From Rhodocollybia butyracea (Eukaryota > Basidiomycota > Agaricomycetes > Agaricales > Omphalotaceae), in assembly GCA_015501585.1 (NCBI GenBank), contig JADNRY010000015.1, forward strand, positions 186,001 through 250,000: a stretch of DNA of 64,000 bases. The letters are read 5' to 3'. Both the position numbers and the translations under genes were made by a program. Shown one piece after another: positions 1-12,099 of this stretch (its first letter is position 1; each line of letters begins with the position of its first letter). The notes under the pieces are model-generated. The model was given only the letters and a program-made list of their open reading frames with translations, had not been told where the DNA came from and did not search any database.

Positions 1-281
1 GAATTCCGTCTCTCATGATAAGTGCTAGCCCACCTCATGTTTCAAGGTATGCAAGTACTATTGCCTGAAATAGAGATGTCAATGTGGAGTGTATCACTTA
101 ACAGCTAATCAAGTTTGGATACACTACTGACGTTTTCTAAGAGCTTAAAGCAGGCTTCGCACGCCATGCCTTGGGAGCTGATAGTGGAACTGGCCAGTCC
201 TTAAAGTCAGCTGATGATATATCGTGGTGGATAGCTCTATTTCAAGTTCAGATTAGTAGACACCCTTTAAGCTTCGACAAT

Positions 282-2152
282 TTATAATGAGCATTTGCTT
301 ACATCGGGGGTTTTCCTGCTCTTGGATATCTCTGTGCATGAATAGTCATAAATCGGCGCAGACTTGGCCCACATTTGTCCTAAGCAAGAAGCTTGAATTA
401 GCGGGATTTCTGAATTCATATGGAAGCCTACCCGATATCGTTCCCAAACCTCAGTTATATCAAAGAAACTATTCATTACACACCACTGTGTCTGCATAAT
501 ACTGTCAATATATGCATCAATTTTGGCCATTAGCTGGTTACTACCAGCTGCCAGTAAACAGTGGTAGACCCAAGAGTAAAATGGATGGGACAACGGAGAG
601 GGTGGATCTGGACGCGAGCGGAGAAATTCTTGAGCATTAACTCCAGTAAATTTGGCAAATAAATCTTCCCAAACTGAGCCCCCAGAAGCGTAATGTCGAG
701 TTTGAAAATCCAGCAGGGATTGTGCCATGTTGTCATGATGAATTGGTTTGTCAATGAAAAAGCCAAGGGACCGTTTGTGGTCAAGAAGAAATTCAGTAAA
801 TGATGCATGACAGAACTGGAAGCGCGATTCAAGAGGGGATGGAGGTTCAAAAAGAGAGTGAACACCAGACAGAGTAGCATGTAGAGTACCCAAAGGAATA
901 CCAAAAATATCAGTAAAGATACTGGTGTCAAGTTGACCTGGACACAGTATGATAGTACCAAGAATTCGTCGAAGTAGTGAGACACTACTTTTGTGACTTG
1001 ATAGAATTTGTAGATAAAGTGCATCTAGTTCCGCAAACGGTGACCCTGAATCTTCCTCAGAGGGCGAAAGCCCAAGAACAACATCAAGGCGTTCAGCAGG
1101 AACCGCACCATCCTCATCAATATATTTCAATACAGTTGATGGATAAATAAACTGCCCAGAAGACTTTTGGACAAGGTGTTCAATTTGATCAAGAGTAGGC
1201 CATGGATGAGGAATATGAACCATCGAGTGTGAATGGTATTCAATAATTTGAGAGAACCTATCCTCTAAAAATAGTCGAATATCTAAAGAGGCCTGGTATG
1301 CTGCGGCATCAAGATGCATCCAACGACACGTAGTGCCAAAGTAGGTATTTTGGAACTTTGGATAACTGAAAGCGTCCTTGATACGAGGCTCAGGTCTACT
1401 GGCTACTAGAACTCGAAATGGGAGACGGTTCGTTTTAACTGCATTGGCCAACACGGAAACAATCCGCTGTTGGTTACGGCTATCAGAGCATTCATCTAAA
1501 CCGTCGATAATCAACACTCGGGCGATGGCCTTGGATAGTGATGGCTCCAGAGTTCCGAAAGCCTGAAGCCATGGCTGAAGTATGAGACTATCGAACTGTG
1601 TTTCAATGGATGCACTGAGTACCAACAGTCCATTTACCACCACAGCATTTATGTGTGAGCGCAAATCGGGTATCGCCATGGCCATGTGCAAAGCAAGAGT
1701 AGGAAAAAGTCGTTGAGGATTGTTCCTTTCCGAATCTGAGCGCCAGAAGAAGAAACTCCCAGCTAGAGTTCCATTCTGCGCACAAGTTTCGGCAAAGAGT
1801 CTGAGCAATCGCGGACTTTCCTGCTCCTGCAGGTCCATAGAGCCAGCGGACACGGGACTCGCTTGGATCATTCGACTCGACCCAATTTCGCAAGTCTTCC
1901 AAGACTGCTTCGCGTGTTCCTGGATGACAAAGAGGAGGAGGATAACGAGCCTCAGCATTATATGATGCTGCACTTGATGTATATCGATGTAGCGTCAGAA
2001 GGCCTGGTACTTCGTTTCAGTCCTACAAGTAATTTGCGATTGAACAACTCACCTGGATATTTATTCTTCTCTTCAAACGATATGTTTAGATCTCCACCAA
2101 TGTTTTGAAAAGTGCCTCCTTGGATGACAAAATCGTGTGACCCGTCGAACAT
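282..2152 (-). CDS. NACHT-domain NTPase (fungal NLR-like), with one frame break
   Basis: A STAND/NLR-type NTPase; such fungal proteins are thought to act in non-self recognition. The start is ATG at 2152, opening MFDGSHDFVIQGG, the usual N-terminus of agaric NACHT proteins. A 49-bp intron (2004-2052) joins KNKYP to GLLTLHRYTSSAASYNAE. Next come PPPLCHPGTREAVLEDL, a Walker A loop (GPAGAGKS) and, further on, Walker B (VLIIDGLDEC). Reading passes into another frame at an AAA run at 1794-1796 (one extra base), between AIAQTL and AETCAQNG. The rest of the NACHT and a winged-helix-like region then read open to 282. No WD40, ankyrin or TPR repeats follow, so the sensor part is missing or was never present. 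The family and intron are well supported. Whether the break is a mutation or a sequence error is not settled. Confidence 0.82.
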
Positions 2153-2561
2153 ATATAGGTACAAGGAAGTTTTGGAATTATAGTTGGGACTCGGAGGGTT
2201 CCGAAATTAGACGCTCATAGAAGTTGTCTTGCATGATCACCTTGCAGTCACCACAAACTTTATTGTGGGGACTCGCTTTTCGCTTTTCGCTGGACTGTCA
2301 TCTAGCCTGGTCTAGCACGGTTGTATCTCAATCTTCGACTCCAGGGTACCGCAAACCCCAGCGACATACCTGAGATGCAGGCGCAGGCCGTGTGAAGATC
2401 GTTCATAGCTCGAATCCTTCACTGCGATCATACTTCTTCAACTTTCAAGCTCAAGCTTATGTTTGGAAAAAGGCCAAGTAGCAAGGAAGATAACGTGAGA
2501 AGACGCGTTTCAATTACGTTGAATGCGAAAGCGTCTTGATCTTGTACCACCACCACTTTCC
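2153..2561. other. Divergent intergenic region, NACHT gene / Ku80
   Basis: About 410 bp between two divergent start codons. It holds a CT-rich stretch near 2270-2320 and a short pyrimidine/CAAG-rich leader before the Ku80 ATG. I see no gene and no obvious repeat. It probably serves as promoter for both genes (inference). Confidence 0.4.
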
Positions 2562-5121
2562 ATGCCAGGCGAGAATGCCGGAGTATGCATTTTTCTGCTT
2601 TATTTTTCAGTATAAGCTTACAAAGTTCCAGAAAGAAATATTGACCTTTGTACTTGATGTTTCGTCCTCCATGACGGTCACCAGAGACGTACCTGGCTCC
2701 AACGGTGAAGCAAGAACGGTAACAGATCTCGAATACGCTCTACAATATGTAAAGCTCAAAATTCAGCACATGGTGGGTATTCATGTCTGCATACTCTCCT
2801 TCTCTTGGCTGATATATGCTCTCACGAGGTATACTCCGCCAGGAAAACCGAGCAATGTGGAATAGTGACTTTTGGGACGATAGGTAGTACCTATTGTTCC
2901 TCTGTTGGCTACTACCTGACTTTTGACCTTTTGGAAATAGAGACGAATAATCGTGTTTATGCCACTAGCAAAAGTGGCTATGAATATATCGACGAGTTCA
3001 TTCCCATAGCTCATCCGACAACCGCGACGTTGAAAAAGCTGGATGGGTTGGAACCATCCGAGTATGATCTCGATGCCGACGGTGAGCAATCAGTTCTCAT
3101 GATAACTCCGTTCTTACTTGGGCCACTTTCACAGCGGTGGACGCGATAATCGTTGCAATACAGATGCAGGGCGCGTATCTGAAGAGGAAGAAAGGATGGA
3201 CGCGTAAAATATTTCTCGTAACGAACGGAAAAGGCTTCTTTGCAAACGAAGACTGGGAATCCACGGTTGACAAACTGAATGAACTGAAGATCGAGTTGAC
3301 GGTTGTCGGTGTGGATTTTGATGATGATGAATTTGGAGTTATTCAGAAGGACAAACCGCTTCACCAGGTCAGATTATCTATATGAACGAAAGTTTCATTG
3401 ACTTGATTCCCCCCAGAGACGATATGAAGAGTTCATCCGTACTTTTGGTGAAACTGTCGACACCTTCGTTATTGGAAACTTGAAACACGCCCTTGAATAC
3501 ATCTCCTACCCCCAAGTCGGTGCTTCTCAATCGCGTCTTGCGCGTACCGTAATAAGAATCGGGGACGTCCAGACAATCAAGCGACAACGTGAAGCTATGG
3601 AGATTCTCATCCGAACATCAAAGTGCACCGCTGTGGCCCGTCCAAAACCTTTCACCAAATTCGCCGTAAAACCAAAACACGATGGGGAAAAAAGAGCTGT
3701 AGATAGAGACGAGGCATTCGACGTTACCACCTATATACAACCAAAACTCGTCACCGACTATTTTGTCGACAATTCGGAGCCCAAGGATGATGACAGCTCG
3801 GATAGTGGTGATGAAACCGATGACGAGAAGGATAATGCGAAAAAGAACGATGAAAACTTACCGCCAGAGCTGGAGAAAGTTGAGAAGGGAGCTCTCCAGA
3901 AAGGCTACAAGTACGGACCTCAGTATGTACTATGTCCTGATGGTCAATTCCCAAAACTCCAGACGAAGAAAGGTATCGATCTTATGGGGTTCGTTCGACA
4001 AGAAAAGGTAAACTTGCTCTCGTTATTCACTACTAAATACTGAACCTTACACTCAGCTCAGACGCGATTACTTGATGGGCGAAATACATTACCTCTGGGG
4101 AGAGCCCGACAGTAGGCTCGCTCAGAGCGCTCTTTCCTCCATCGTTCAAGCTATGAGCGAAGAGGGATTACTTGCCGTCGGTAGATGGGTTACTGCCGAC
4201 GGTAGAGATCCGAAAATGGGTGTCATGGCCCCTGCTCAATTTGAAAAGGTACATTGTCTACTGTGGGCCCCGGTAAGATATTCTTTGACCTTCGAAATGA
4301 ATGGAATAGCCTCACGTATTAATACAGATGCCCTTCGCAAATGATCATAGGAAATGGACGTTTCCATCCCTTGGCACATTACGAAACAAAAAAGGCGAAA
4401 TTGTCACCGAACATCGGTACTTACCCAGCAAAAAGCAGATGAAAGCTATGGACGAGTTTGTGGATGCTCTGGACCTCATAAAGGCTGGCCCTGAAGATGA
4501 CACAGGGTGTGTTTCTGGTGTTCTGTCACCTATGCTAGAACTCAATGCTGATTTAGCAATGCAACTGAGTGGTTCGACGTTGGTGATTCTTATAATCCGT
4601 CCTTGCATCGGTTGAAGCAGGCAATGTTTCATTGCCAGAACGTTGAAAATCTAGAAAGAGACCCGCTCCCTCCTCCGCATCCAGAACTCATGAAATACAT
4701 GAACCCCCCTAATAACTTGATTCATGATGCTCAGCCTATTATAGACAAATGCATCGAAATCTTTGGTGTTAAACAAGGTACGGAATTTGTCTATTATGTG
4801 ATAATGTACTTCAAATCGACTAACGTATGCCACATGTCAGTTCCACGAAAAGTTCGAAAAAAGTATGTCGCGCACAATCACGTTGCGGATGAAGAGGACG
4901 AAGCGCTTATGCTTGCCGAAAATACCTTGACATCCTTAAATCCGTCGTCCGGCGTTGCTCATCAATCCACACCTGCGAGTGAGACTGACGACGACGGGGA
5001 TGATGATAATGCGATGTTGCTTGACAGAGCCAAGCCACCAAACCCTCAGCACTTGCCCACTCCTAGCTCTCCTGATGGGATGAATAACGATGGTATGGGC
5101 ATCGATCGGTGGCGTTTCTGA
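2562..5121 (+). CDS. KU80: Ku80 subunit of the Ku DNA end-binding complex
   Basis: Binds double-strand DNA ends with Ku70 and starts non-homologous end joining in the nucleus; it also protects telomeres. Ten exons are inferred. Exon 1 is only seven codons (MPGENAG), joined across a 49-bp intron (2583-2631) to KEILTFVLDVSSSM, the vWA strand with its DxSxS motif. Further introns lie at 2773-2828, 2884-2940, 3082-3134, 3368-3416, 4008-4056, 4273-4327, 4507-4556 and 4778-4840. All keep frame and give about 692 residues. The beta-barrel/core region is clear (GYKYGPQYVLCPDGQ, CLLWAPMPFA, FPSLG, WFDVGDSYNPSLHRLKQA). The tail after HNHVADEEDEA is acidic and proline-rich and ends at 5121. I see no helical Ku80 C-terminal domain. 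The similar intron lengths support the model. Confidence 0.93.
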
Positions 5122-5724
5122 AACAACAGTGACTGTAGGTCTCTTCAAGATTGTGCTTACGATAAGTAAGCCGCGAAAGAATAAAATGGAACAGGCCAGC
5201 AAACCGCTACTCACTGTGCATACTTGTATTTTTAACATCTGTTTGTCAATGTATCGTACTTATTCTGTGTATATATGCTAGGATTAATACGCTACGCGTA
5301 ACGAATCTCTGCGGTTACTCTGCAGCCATGTGCGTTTCTTGGGTGTTCCCCTTACCCAAGATTTCAACCTTGCGGCGACGACACTTCTTTGATTTCGTAT
5401 ATTCTACGCCCTGTAATTAACCTGTGTAAGGTTCCCGGTACAACGCAAGTGGTAGGCTCAAGTTTGAGGTTTAAACTTTTGAAACTAATAAAGTGTCAAG
5501 GACATTTAGAATGCTACAATATAAAAGTAGTTTCGGTCATTTTTGGCATATCGAACTCTTTGTATAACAAAGCGGTGGGACGCGGACCCTACGGAAGGGG
5601 AATGTTTAACGACCCTTGCAATTCGACTCAGATATATAAGTATGTGCTCTCGACGAGGCCTATTTTACCGTCCACCCTTGCCCCTAGCCCCCTGGCCCCG
5701 GCCTCACCATTATCAGGGCTATCG
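5122..5724. other. Intergenic region, Ku80 to DUF6533 gene
   Basis: About 600 bp of 3' flank of Ku80 and 5' flank of the next gene. An open frame continues across much of 5389-5720 but lacks recognisable protein features and is not called. A pyrimidine/CCCC-rich leader precedes the next ATG. Confidence 0.35.
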
Positions 5725-6879
5725 ATGTCTTCGTCTTCTCAATATCTTTTGGACGAAAAATTGGCAGCGATTAGAGCCGGTTTGGTTTCTTCGTATGTAG
5801 TCCATATCACTTCGACAGTATGTCGCCAACAAAAACCCGAGACTTTACTTATGTTTCTCGCCAGGCTCAGATTTGGGATGCCGTGGTTCACATCGCTGAC
5901 GACGTTGAACTGCTGTTTCTACCGGGTAGATTTCGTCCTCCAACCGTGGTTTATTTTATCTCCAGGTAAGTAGTCGATCACTGTAAAGGGTTAGAAATGT
6001 ATCGATTCTACTGTCCAGATGCTTATGCATTTATGTCTTATAAATAGGTACTTTTTTGTGGCAACACACCTAATTGAGTTGATCACTTGTACGTGTAAAC
6101 TCAAGTCTGCATCGCATGCATCATCGTTGTCTCTGATGTTCATAGTGCACGCAACCAGGTGTAGAGCCTCGTTACAACTGGCAGTTACTGCAATCAGTTT
6201 CGTCAGCACTGTGTTCACTCTATTTCAGTTTTTCCTTCGTGTCAGAGTGATCTATTGCGAAGATAATCGGCTCAAGACGGGACTATTCGCAGCACTGTGG
6301 CTGCTTGCATCTGGGGGGGCCTCCTTCAATTTGGATTTCTCAGCCAGTGGGAGAAACGCAGATTGCTCCCCCCAGCTAACTGCTCTCCCCTATGTTGTTT
6401 CCGTTTCAGCGATTTTGGCATACGATAGCTGCGTTTTTTTAGCGATTTCGTACCAGCTTTACAAGATGTCTTTGGAACTCGTCTGGACGAATCCTCGATT
6501 CCACCAGCGCTCCGGCCCGGGTGTGGAAGATCTGGGTCGAGTCGCATGCATAATCTCAAGGCAAGGATGCTGGCTCTTTGGGGAAAGGAGCTTCCGTCCT
6601 TGACTCGGGCGATCCTGTACGATGGCCAGTTCTACTACTTGTGAGTACTTCATTTCAATCTACCACAGTTCATTCATTCATTTATGCAGAATAAGTGTAG
6701 CAACTGGCCTCACAACACTTGTTTTTTTGCTAAACAGGTCGCTTCTTATTATATATCGACTGAGCCTAGTTTCGGTGCACTCAGTGATGATCAATATCAT
6801 GGCAGGGTATGTGTTCAGAGAGGTAAAGTTGGGTCGTATAAGGGAGCGTGAACTCACTCTGGTATTTCAAACAATCTGA
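5725..6879 (+). CDS. DUF6533-type multi-pass membrane protein, copy 1
   Basis: A member of a large agaricomycete family of about seven-TM proteins of unknown function. The start MSSSSQYLLDEKLAAI parallels that of the paralogue at 13964. The N-terminal DUF6533 signature is visible: QIWDAVVHIADDVELLFLPG, then YFISRYFF across an intron. Introns are inferred at 5818-5864, 5966-6047, 6093-6158 and 6641-6689. Later TM blocks include TVFTLFQFFLRVRVIYCED and YDSCVFLAISYQLYK. Between GVEDLG and RMHNLKARMLALWGK the frame shifts by one base at a GGG run (6534-6536); one more G restores a reading that aligns with copy 2. The C-terminus ends at VFQTI, earlier than copy 2, because of a further small sequence difference. 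Function is unknown; a sensory or signalling role would be a guess. Confidence 0.72.
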
Positions 6880-7914
6880 AGCGGTGGAGACTTTGTCGCT
6901 ACACTCGATACAGGGTGACGAAGAGGCAGAAGTACCATCGTGTGATACATAGTTCGTTCTATAAGATGTGAAAGCCTGCTAGATCTATACTAAGAAAAAG
7001 GCATTTTACTCTATCGATGAGTCTTCTCCAGTCTAGTTTGGCATGGACTTGATTACCAGTGGTTATTATTAGTCCAGAGACAAATGTCACGTTGTGTATA
7101 CATGGGCATCACATACTTAGGTCAGAGCTCTCTGTTTGGGAATCCTTAACACGGTCAACGGTTAGAAGTTTGACCGTATCAGGACAACAGACCATATTAG
7201 GACAACAGACTTATATAAAAACACTGTCAAACCTCTCCGCACAAATTGCAAAGTGAAGGCCTCAAATTTTTCTTGAACCTTGACATGGCATTATGCTGTC
7301 GTCTGAGGTCACTTGTGGAAATACTACACCTGGGAGGTTCAAATTTGAGGACGAAAAACTGGGAACTGTTGGGGAAATGTTGCGATACATAGTGGAATAC
7401 GTGACTTCAACAACTTGAAGTTGCCGAAGTTCTGCCACGGTGAACATGCTTCTCACTCTGCTAGTGTCTGCTAGTGTCTCATCCGCGCACTTCCTTAATA
7501 CTTACCTCGACTCCCACTGGTGTCCTGGATGCTATGATTATGTTTTCAGAATCCTTAAGAACTTGGAGTTGTGGACTATTGTAGGCGCTGTTTGGTAACT
7601 GAACTCTATCCTGGCATTCTATACTCAAAACACAAGCGGTGCGCTAGAGATCTGATCCCATAAGTACGACTGGGTTTGTTGTTGCTAAGGCTAAGGAATG
7701 CTGACATCTGGAATGCAGAACGGTTGCAGAACCACTGAGTCTGCATGGGTGCAATTGTATATGTATACCGTCCTGAATTTGAATCACGGTCGCTCCTCTC
7801 GTGACCGTTCAGATGGCCGTGACTCATCAGCTCGGGCGACGTCACCTTGATTTCATTTGTCATTTGTCCCCATCTCCCCATGATTCTTTTGCCAGAATAG
7901 TTACTAAGTTAGGT
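6880..7914. other. Intergenic region, no gene seen
   Basis: About 1 kb between the DUF6533 copy 1 stop and the Atg14 start. There is a short direct repeat (AGGACAACAGAC, twice, near 7181-7211). A minus-strand open frame at 7606-7881 shows no family features. I see nothing else supportable. Confidence 0.4.
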
Positions 7915-9769
7915 ATGGAATGCAAAATTTGCCAACTTCAGCAAAGGACGTTCTTTTGTGATAGCTGTGTAAGGAATCAGTAAGCGATGCTTCTGCTAAT
8001 AACCTGAAGCTCTTGTTCATTATTTGCCTCTGATGTTTAGTCTGCGCGACTTTAAACAACAAACCGCATTTTTTGCTCTGGAACGAGATGCCGCCGTATC
8101 TAAAGCAACTGATGCGCTTGGTACTGGTGGAACAACTGGTATGGAATCTGCACGTGTCCGTCGCGCAGATGTTTCTTCGATGGAACGTCGAGTATCAGAG
8201 CTGATGGATGGTTTGGTTACACTGAAGAAAGATAATGAGAAAAGTACGCCTTCGACTTTTTGTACTTTCACATGTATTGACGATGTCACAGAACGTGAAA
8301 GACTTCAAACTCTGCGTAGTACATTAGCTGAACGAAGACAAACATTAACTGCTGCAAAACAAATATCGCCCGCTGCAGCAGCAGCAGTTTCCTCAAGCCT
8401 ACCTTCCTCCGCTCCTACCTCACCTGCCATTCTTTCTGCGCATTCATCCCTTGCATCTCTTTTATCTTCTATTGCCCGTGCCCGGAATGGGCTAGTTCAA
8501 GAACTCGTCGAGGTCTTCGGTATCACTCACGAGAGTACTCATTCCAACAGTACGAATCCCAGTCCCAATAATCTTCACTGGACAATCGGTACTTTAATTC
8601 TCCCCGTCCCAGGCGACATGCGACGGTACCCGCCAGATCATATAAACGCGGTGTTAACATTGACGATTCATTTCGTTAATCTGCTGGCATTCTATCTGGG
8701 TGTCAAGTTGCCATTTGAGGTCACTTGGATGAATACGCCTGGGAATGGAAGCAAAACAAGCAGAAACGGAAACTCAGGAAATGTCGGGAAGCTAGGTGTT
8801 GGTGTGCCATATATCGGCGCTATCAATGCACTTGGTAACGATAGCGGTGGATGGGCGAGGTGGCATCATAAACATCCACTGCATGTTTCCGCCTCATCCT
8901 CTTCTTCCTCCCCATCAACACCTTCATCGCCCTTTACATCCATTAGTATTCCTTACACTCTCCAGTCTCACTCAGCTTCGAGCTCAGACGACGCGGATTC
9001 CCCGTCTGCTTCAACAGTACTCGCCGATTCATCGGTCGCCGAAAATAATGCTGCAGAATCTATGACTGATTCGATGATTCTTCCTCCACCTGGGGCCACG
9101 AAGGTCAACCCCTCATCCACCTCTTCATCCTCATCTCCGACTTTTACCACCGGCATCGCTATGCTCTTGTACAATGTTGCATATCTAGCGTATACACAAC
9201 ACGGTGTAACAATTCCCCTTCATCAGGTCGCATCGGGAGACGTACTAGGTAATTTATGGGCAGTTTGTTTTGGGAATTTCGGCGGTGGAAGTGCAGGGTT
9301 TGGGCTGGGTAGGTCAGTTCATTCTTCTATCATATGTCTTTGAGCTGACCTGTCCCTCAACTCTAGATATTCCCATGAAACGGCTGCCTCGCTTACACCA
9401 AGTCCTCTCCGATTTCCTCTTACACGTCTTCCGCCCCCTACCCCGCCAGCTTTTGGGCTGGAGTTTAGGCAGTTGCTGCAGGCTACGAGTCGACCGGCTG
9501 CGAAAGTTCCGATTTCCCTTGCACCACCTGCGTCCGGTCAGGCGACTGAACTAAACTCTCCGTTGTCCGCTAAACCTACTTTGAACTCGAACGCCCCACC
9601 TTCCCATCCTCGAGGAAAGGCTAGCCCCAAGATTTCTAAAAGGCGCGTGTCGGAGGTTTCGTTGGCGAAGGACATTGTAAAATCGCGGAGGACAGGTGAT
9701 TTGGATGAGGTGTTTGAAAACGATGATGGAGATGGGAGAGAGGATGAGGATGGCTGGGATTTAGTCTGA
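7915..9769 (+). CDS. ATG14: Atg14-like subunit of autophagy PI3-kinase complex I
   Basis: Atg14 directs the Vps34-Vps15-Atg6 lipid kinase to the phagophore. The start is chosen at 7915 because the first exon encodes the Cys-rich N-terminus MECKICQLQQRTFFCDSC, a paired CxxC pattern typical of Atg14. Intron 7980-8040 joins it to HLRDFKQQTAFFALERD, the start of a long helical/coiled-coil region. An optional 48-bp intron at 8244-8291 keeps frame either way. Intron 9313-9366 precedes the Ser/Pro-rich tail. Conserved blocks of the Atg14/UVRAG fold appear as HINAVLTLTIHFVNLLAFYL and, later, GIAMLLYNVAYLAYTQHG and LGNLWAVC. Low-complexity Ser inserts interrupt the domain (about residues 290-370). The CxxC pair favours Atg14 over Vps38/UVRAG. 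About 560-580 residues. Confidence 0.85.
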
Positions 9770-9905
9770 AGCATTATATCTGTGTATGTATCACAGTACA
9801 GAGATCTAGATGGCTTGTACATTATTTGAATATAGACAAATAATCATAAAGTGTAACATCAGATATTGAGGTGTAGTCAAGTGCGAGAGCCTCTCAGCAA
9901 ATCTT

Positions 9906-11417
9906 TCACCTTCGCGGGATGTAAGTAGGAGGTTGCTGGGCTACAGAAGGGAGAGCCGTCTGTGGCAATGCCCCACCTCCAAGGATTCCATTCAAAGCGT
10001 TTATCAAATTTGCGTTCGCCCAGTTCGCGTTCAAGCCTACCCGAGGCAACTGAGGTTGTTCAAATTCAATCATCTGTCGACAACAAACCGGAAGGTGAAG
10101 GAGGAGTTGAGAGCAAGAAATCTGTTGCAGAGAGGGCTTGCTCACATAACATGGTAAGACCAGACACGCATACCTAACCACGTATACCGCATCAGGATTA
10201 GGATTATACGTGTGGTACGGTTCGTGAAGCGGGTTTTCTGTCCGTGGGGGTAGGCGGGAATAGTTACAGTCCGCCGTTAAGGCTCCCGGACATACTAAGC
10301 AGAAGGGTATCAGTGATATACAGTGGGATGTAAGTTTGCAAAACCACACCTCTACAGGCAAATATCCTATTGGCTCCTTGAGCGTACTGCAAGGATACCA
10401 TTGAATCGAAGGCGAGGTAGACACCGTAGCCCATGGCGGTACCATTGGCTATACGGTGTTTTTTCACGCCTCCAATGCGAAAACCGTTAGATAGAATTCT
10501 ATGGACAGAATAAGAATGAGAATCATGAAGAAACAACAGACTCACGAATCAATATTTTGTTCAGCAGTTCCATGAAATAGCATGAGTTCCTGCGAAGTGT
10601 CTACCACTGTGCTAAGAGCTTCCTTAGCTTGTTCAAAGCGTTTCTCGAGTTCGTAGTTTACGATCCAGTGGACTATGTAGCGATCAGAATATTTAAGGAG
10701 AACTGAAAAGTGATTTTGGTCACAAGTAGCGTACTCACATCGTTTGATCTTCGTGCCTGGTAGCCCAGGACGTGATTTCTCGATACGGTCTCTCCAGGGC
10801 TGGAATCGGTTAAGATCGTCCTGCTGGGCGGGCGAACCATCTTCCAATGTTCCGTCGGCATTGATGACCATGCGGAACACGATACCTTCCTGATGGAAGT
10901 ACAACGTCACTGTGTATTCAACAAACAGTGATAGGCATACCTTTTTATTAGTTACTTCTTTCAGCTTGGCATTGAGCATCTTTTGATATTCCTTCTCCTC
11001 CCGGGCTTGGACTTGACGAGCTATACGTTCATCTCGGGAGTCTTCCTTCCCCTTTCCTTTCGCTCTTCGCTTCGGTTTGGATTCGCCATCAGAATTAGAC
11101 GGGCCCTCTTCAGTTTGTGGCGCTGGGTCAACGACGGTTTCCGTGTGCGCCACAGGATTGGGGGTGGTGTCAGAGTTTGAAGGAGCATTTGCGCCTGATT
11201 CTGGCTCATCCTCGACCCCAACGTCGGTTCGTTTCCGCTTTCCGACGGCGTGCTTCGAGTTGGGTGGCACAGGAATGTCCACGAATTCGATGTCAGAGTC
11301 ATCATCACTGATGTAGTGAATGGTGGGGATAGTTTCATCTTCGGAGTCGATGGTGAGGTCAATGAAGACCATCGTGTTGACTCGTGGATCGATTGAACGA
11401 ATCAACGTTTCACTCAT
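9906..11417 (-). CDS. PARP-like ADP-ribosyltransferase domain protein
   Basis: Start ATG at 11417. The N-terminal third is acidic with Lys/Arg-rich nuclear-signal-like stretches (GKRKRTD, KPKRRAKGKGKE). After intron 10890-10940 comes EGIVFRMVINADG, then the catalytic fold: ELMLFHGTAEQNID, joined over intron 10499-10545 to SILSNGFRIGGVKKHR, then MGYGVYLAF, and, after intron 10295-10349, PDAVYVVRYACLVLPCY. Intron 10074-10145 leads to the tail IPRR. The His of LFHGT and the Tyr of GVYLA match the PARP H-Y pair. The position of the catalytic Glu reads AVYVV, without Glu, so mono-ADP-ribosylation or loss of activity is more likely than polymer synthesis (inference). A 36-bp in-frame segment at 10703-10738 has splice-like ends and may or may not be removed. 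About 416-428 residues. Confidence 0.85.
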
Positions 11418-12099
11418 CCCGGCCCGGGTGCTTCCAGCTCGGCACGTGCTCCGCTCGTGTATCGTGAAGATGAGTTATTGCTATCCCAGGAAGGGAAACT
11501 GCAAAGATTTGACCTTGCTTCGGTGTGCTGTTGTGTTCAGAAAGAGCACTGTAAGTATGTCTTTGTCACAATCTAGCATCTTTGACTGTTACACCAAAAC
11601 GGCAGTATAAACACAAACTATGTGTTCAGCCTCTGGATTGTATACTATAAGCACAGATAAGCACAACTTGGTGGTTCAAGTGTGGTAAGCTACAGCAGGC
11701 TTACAAGCACTGCGCTGGTGGCTGTTTTTTTTTTTTTGGTAAAGGGATTCTTACCAAACTCTTGCCTTCTATTTCAATTCAACAACCTGGGGAGACCAGT
11801 GCTGAAAGAGAGTAAGCGGGGGATACTTGGTAGTTGAATTTGAGGCCTTCGCGACCAATCAAATAGATAGATGCTTGAATTAGGGCGATCGGGGTCTCAC
11901 TAGGCCCCACACGACCACACTCCGCAAAGAGAGAGGTAGACTATAGCGCGCCATGGGGAAAATAAAGATACAAAAAATGCCCGCAGGCACGGTAGTCTAA
12001 CCATGGTAGCTCTCGTCTGTCTCCTCGCACTCCATGCCTTCTGAGCTGCTCTGCGTGAGCCTCCTCCAACACACACCTACTTCATGACTATACTTAGCA
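11418..12099. other. Intergenic region with poly-T tract
   Basis: No gene seen. Contains a run of about 12 T near 11727-11738 and otherwise unremarkable sequence leading into the LINE relic. Confidence 0.4.

Noticed and set aside
2405..2425. T-arm-like AGCTCGAATCC, possible tRNA
   Set aside because: No acceptor stem, anticodon arm or D-arm can be folded around it.
5093..5281. Alternative Ku80 last exon using a GTATGG donor
   Set aside because: Keeps frame, but the resulting tail has no similarity to Ku80; the simple stop at 5121 is preferred.
7606..7881. Minus-strand open frame upstream of ATG14
   Set aside because: No homology features, no splice partners and low-complexity reading; probably chance.
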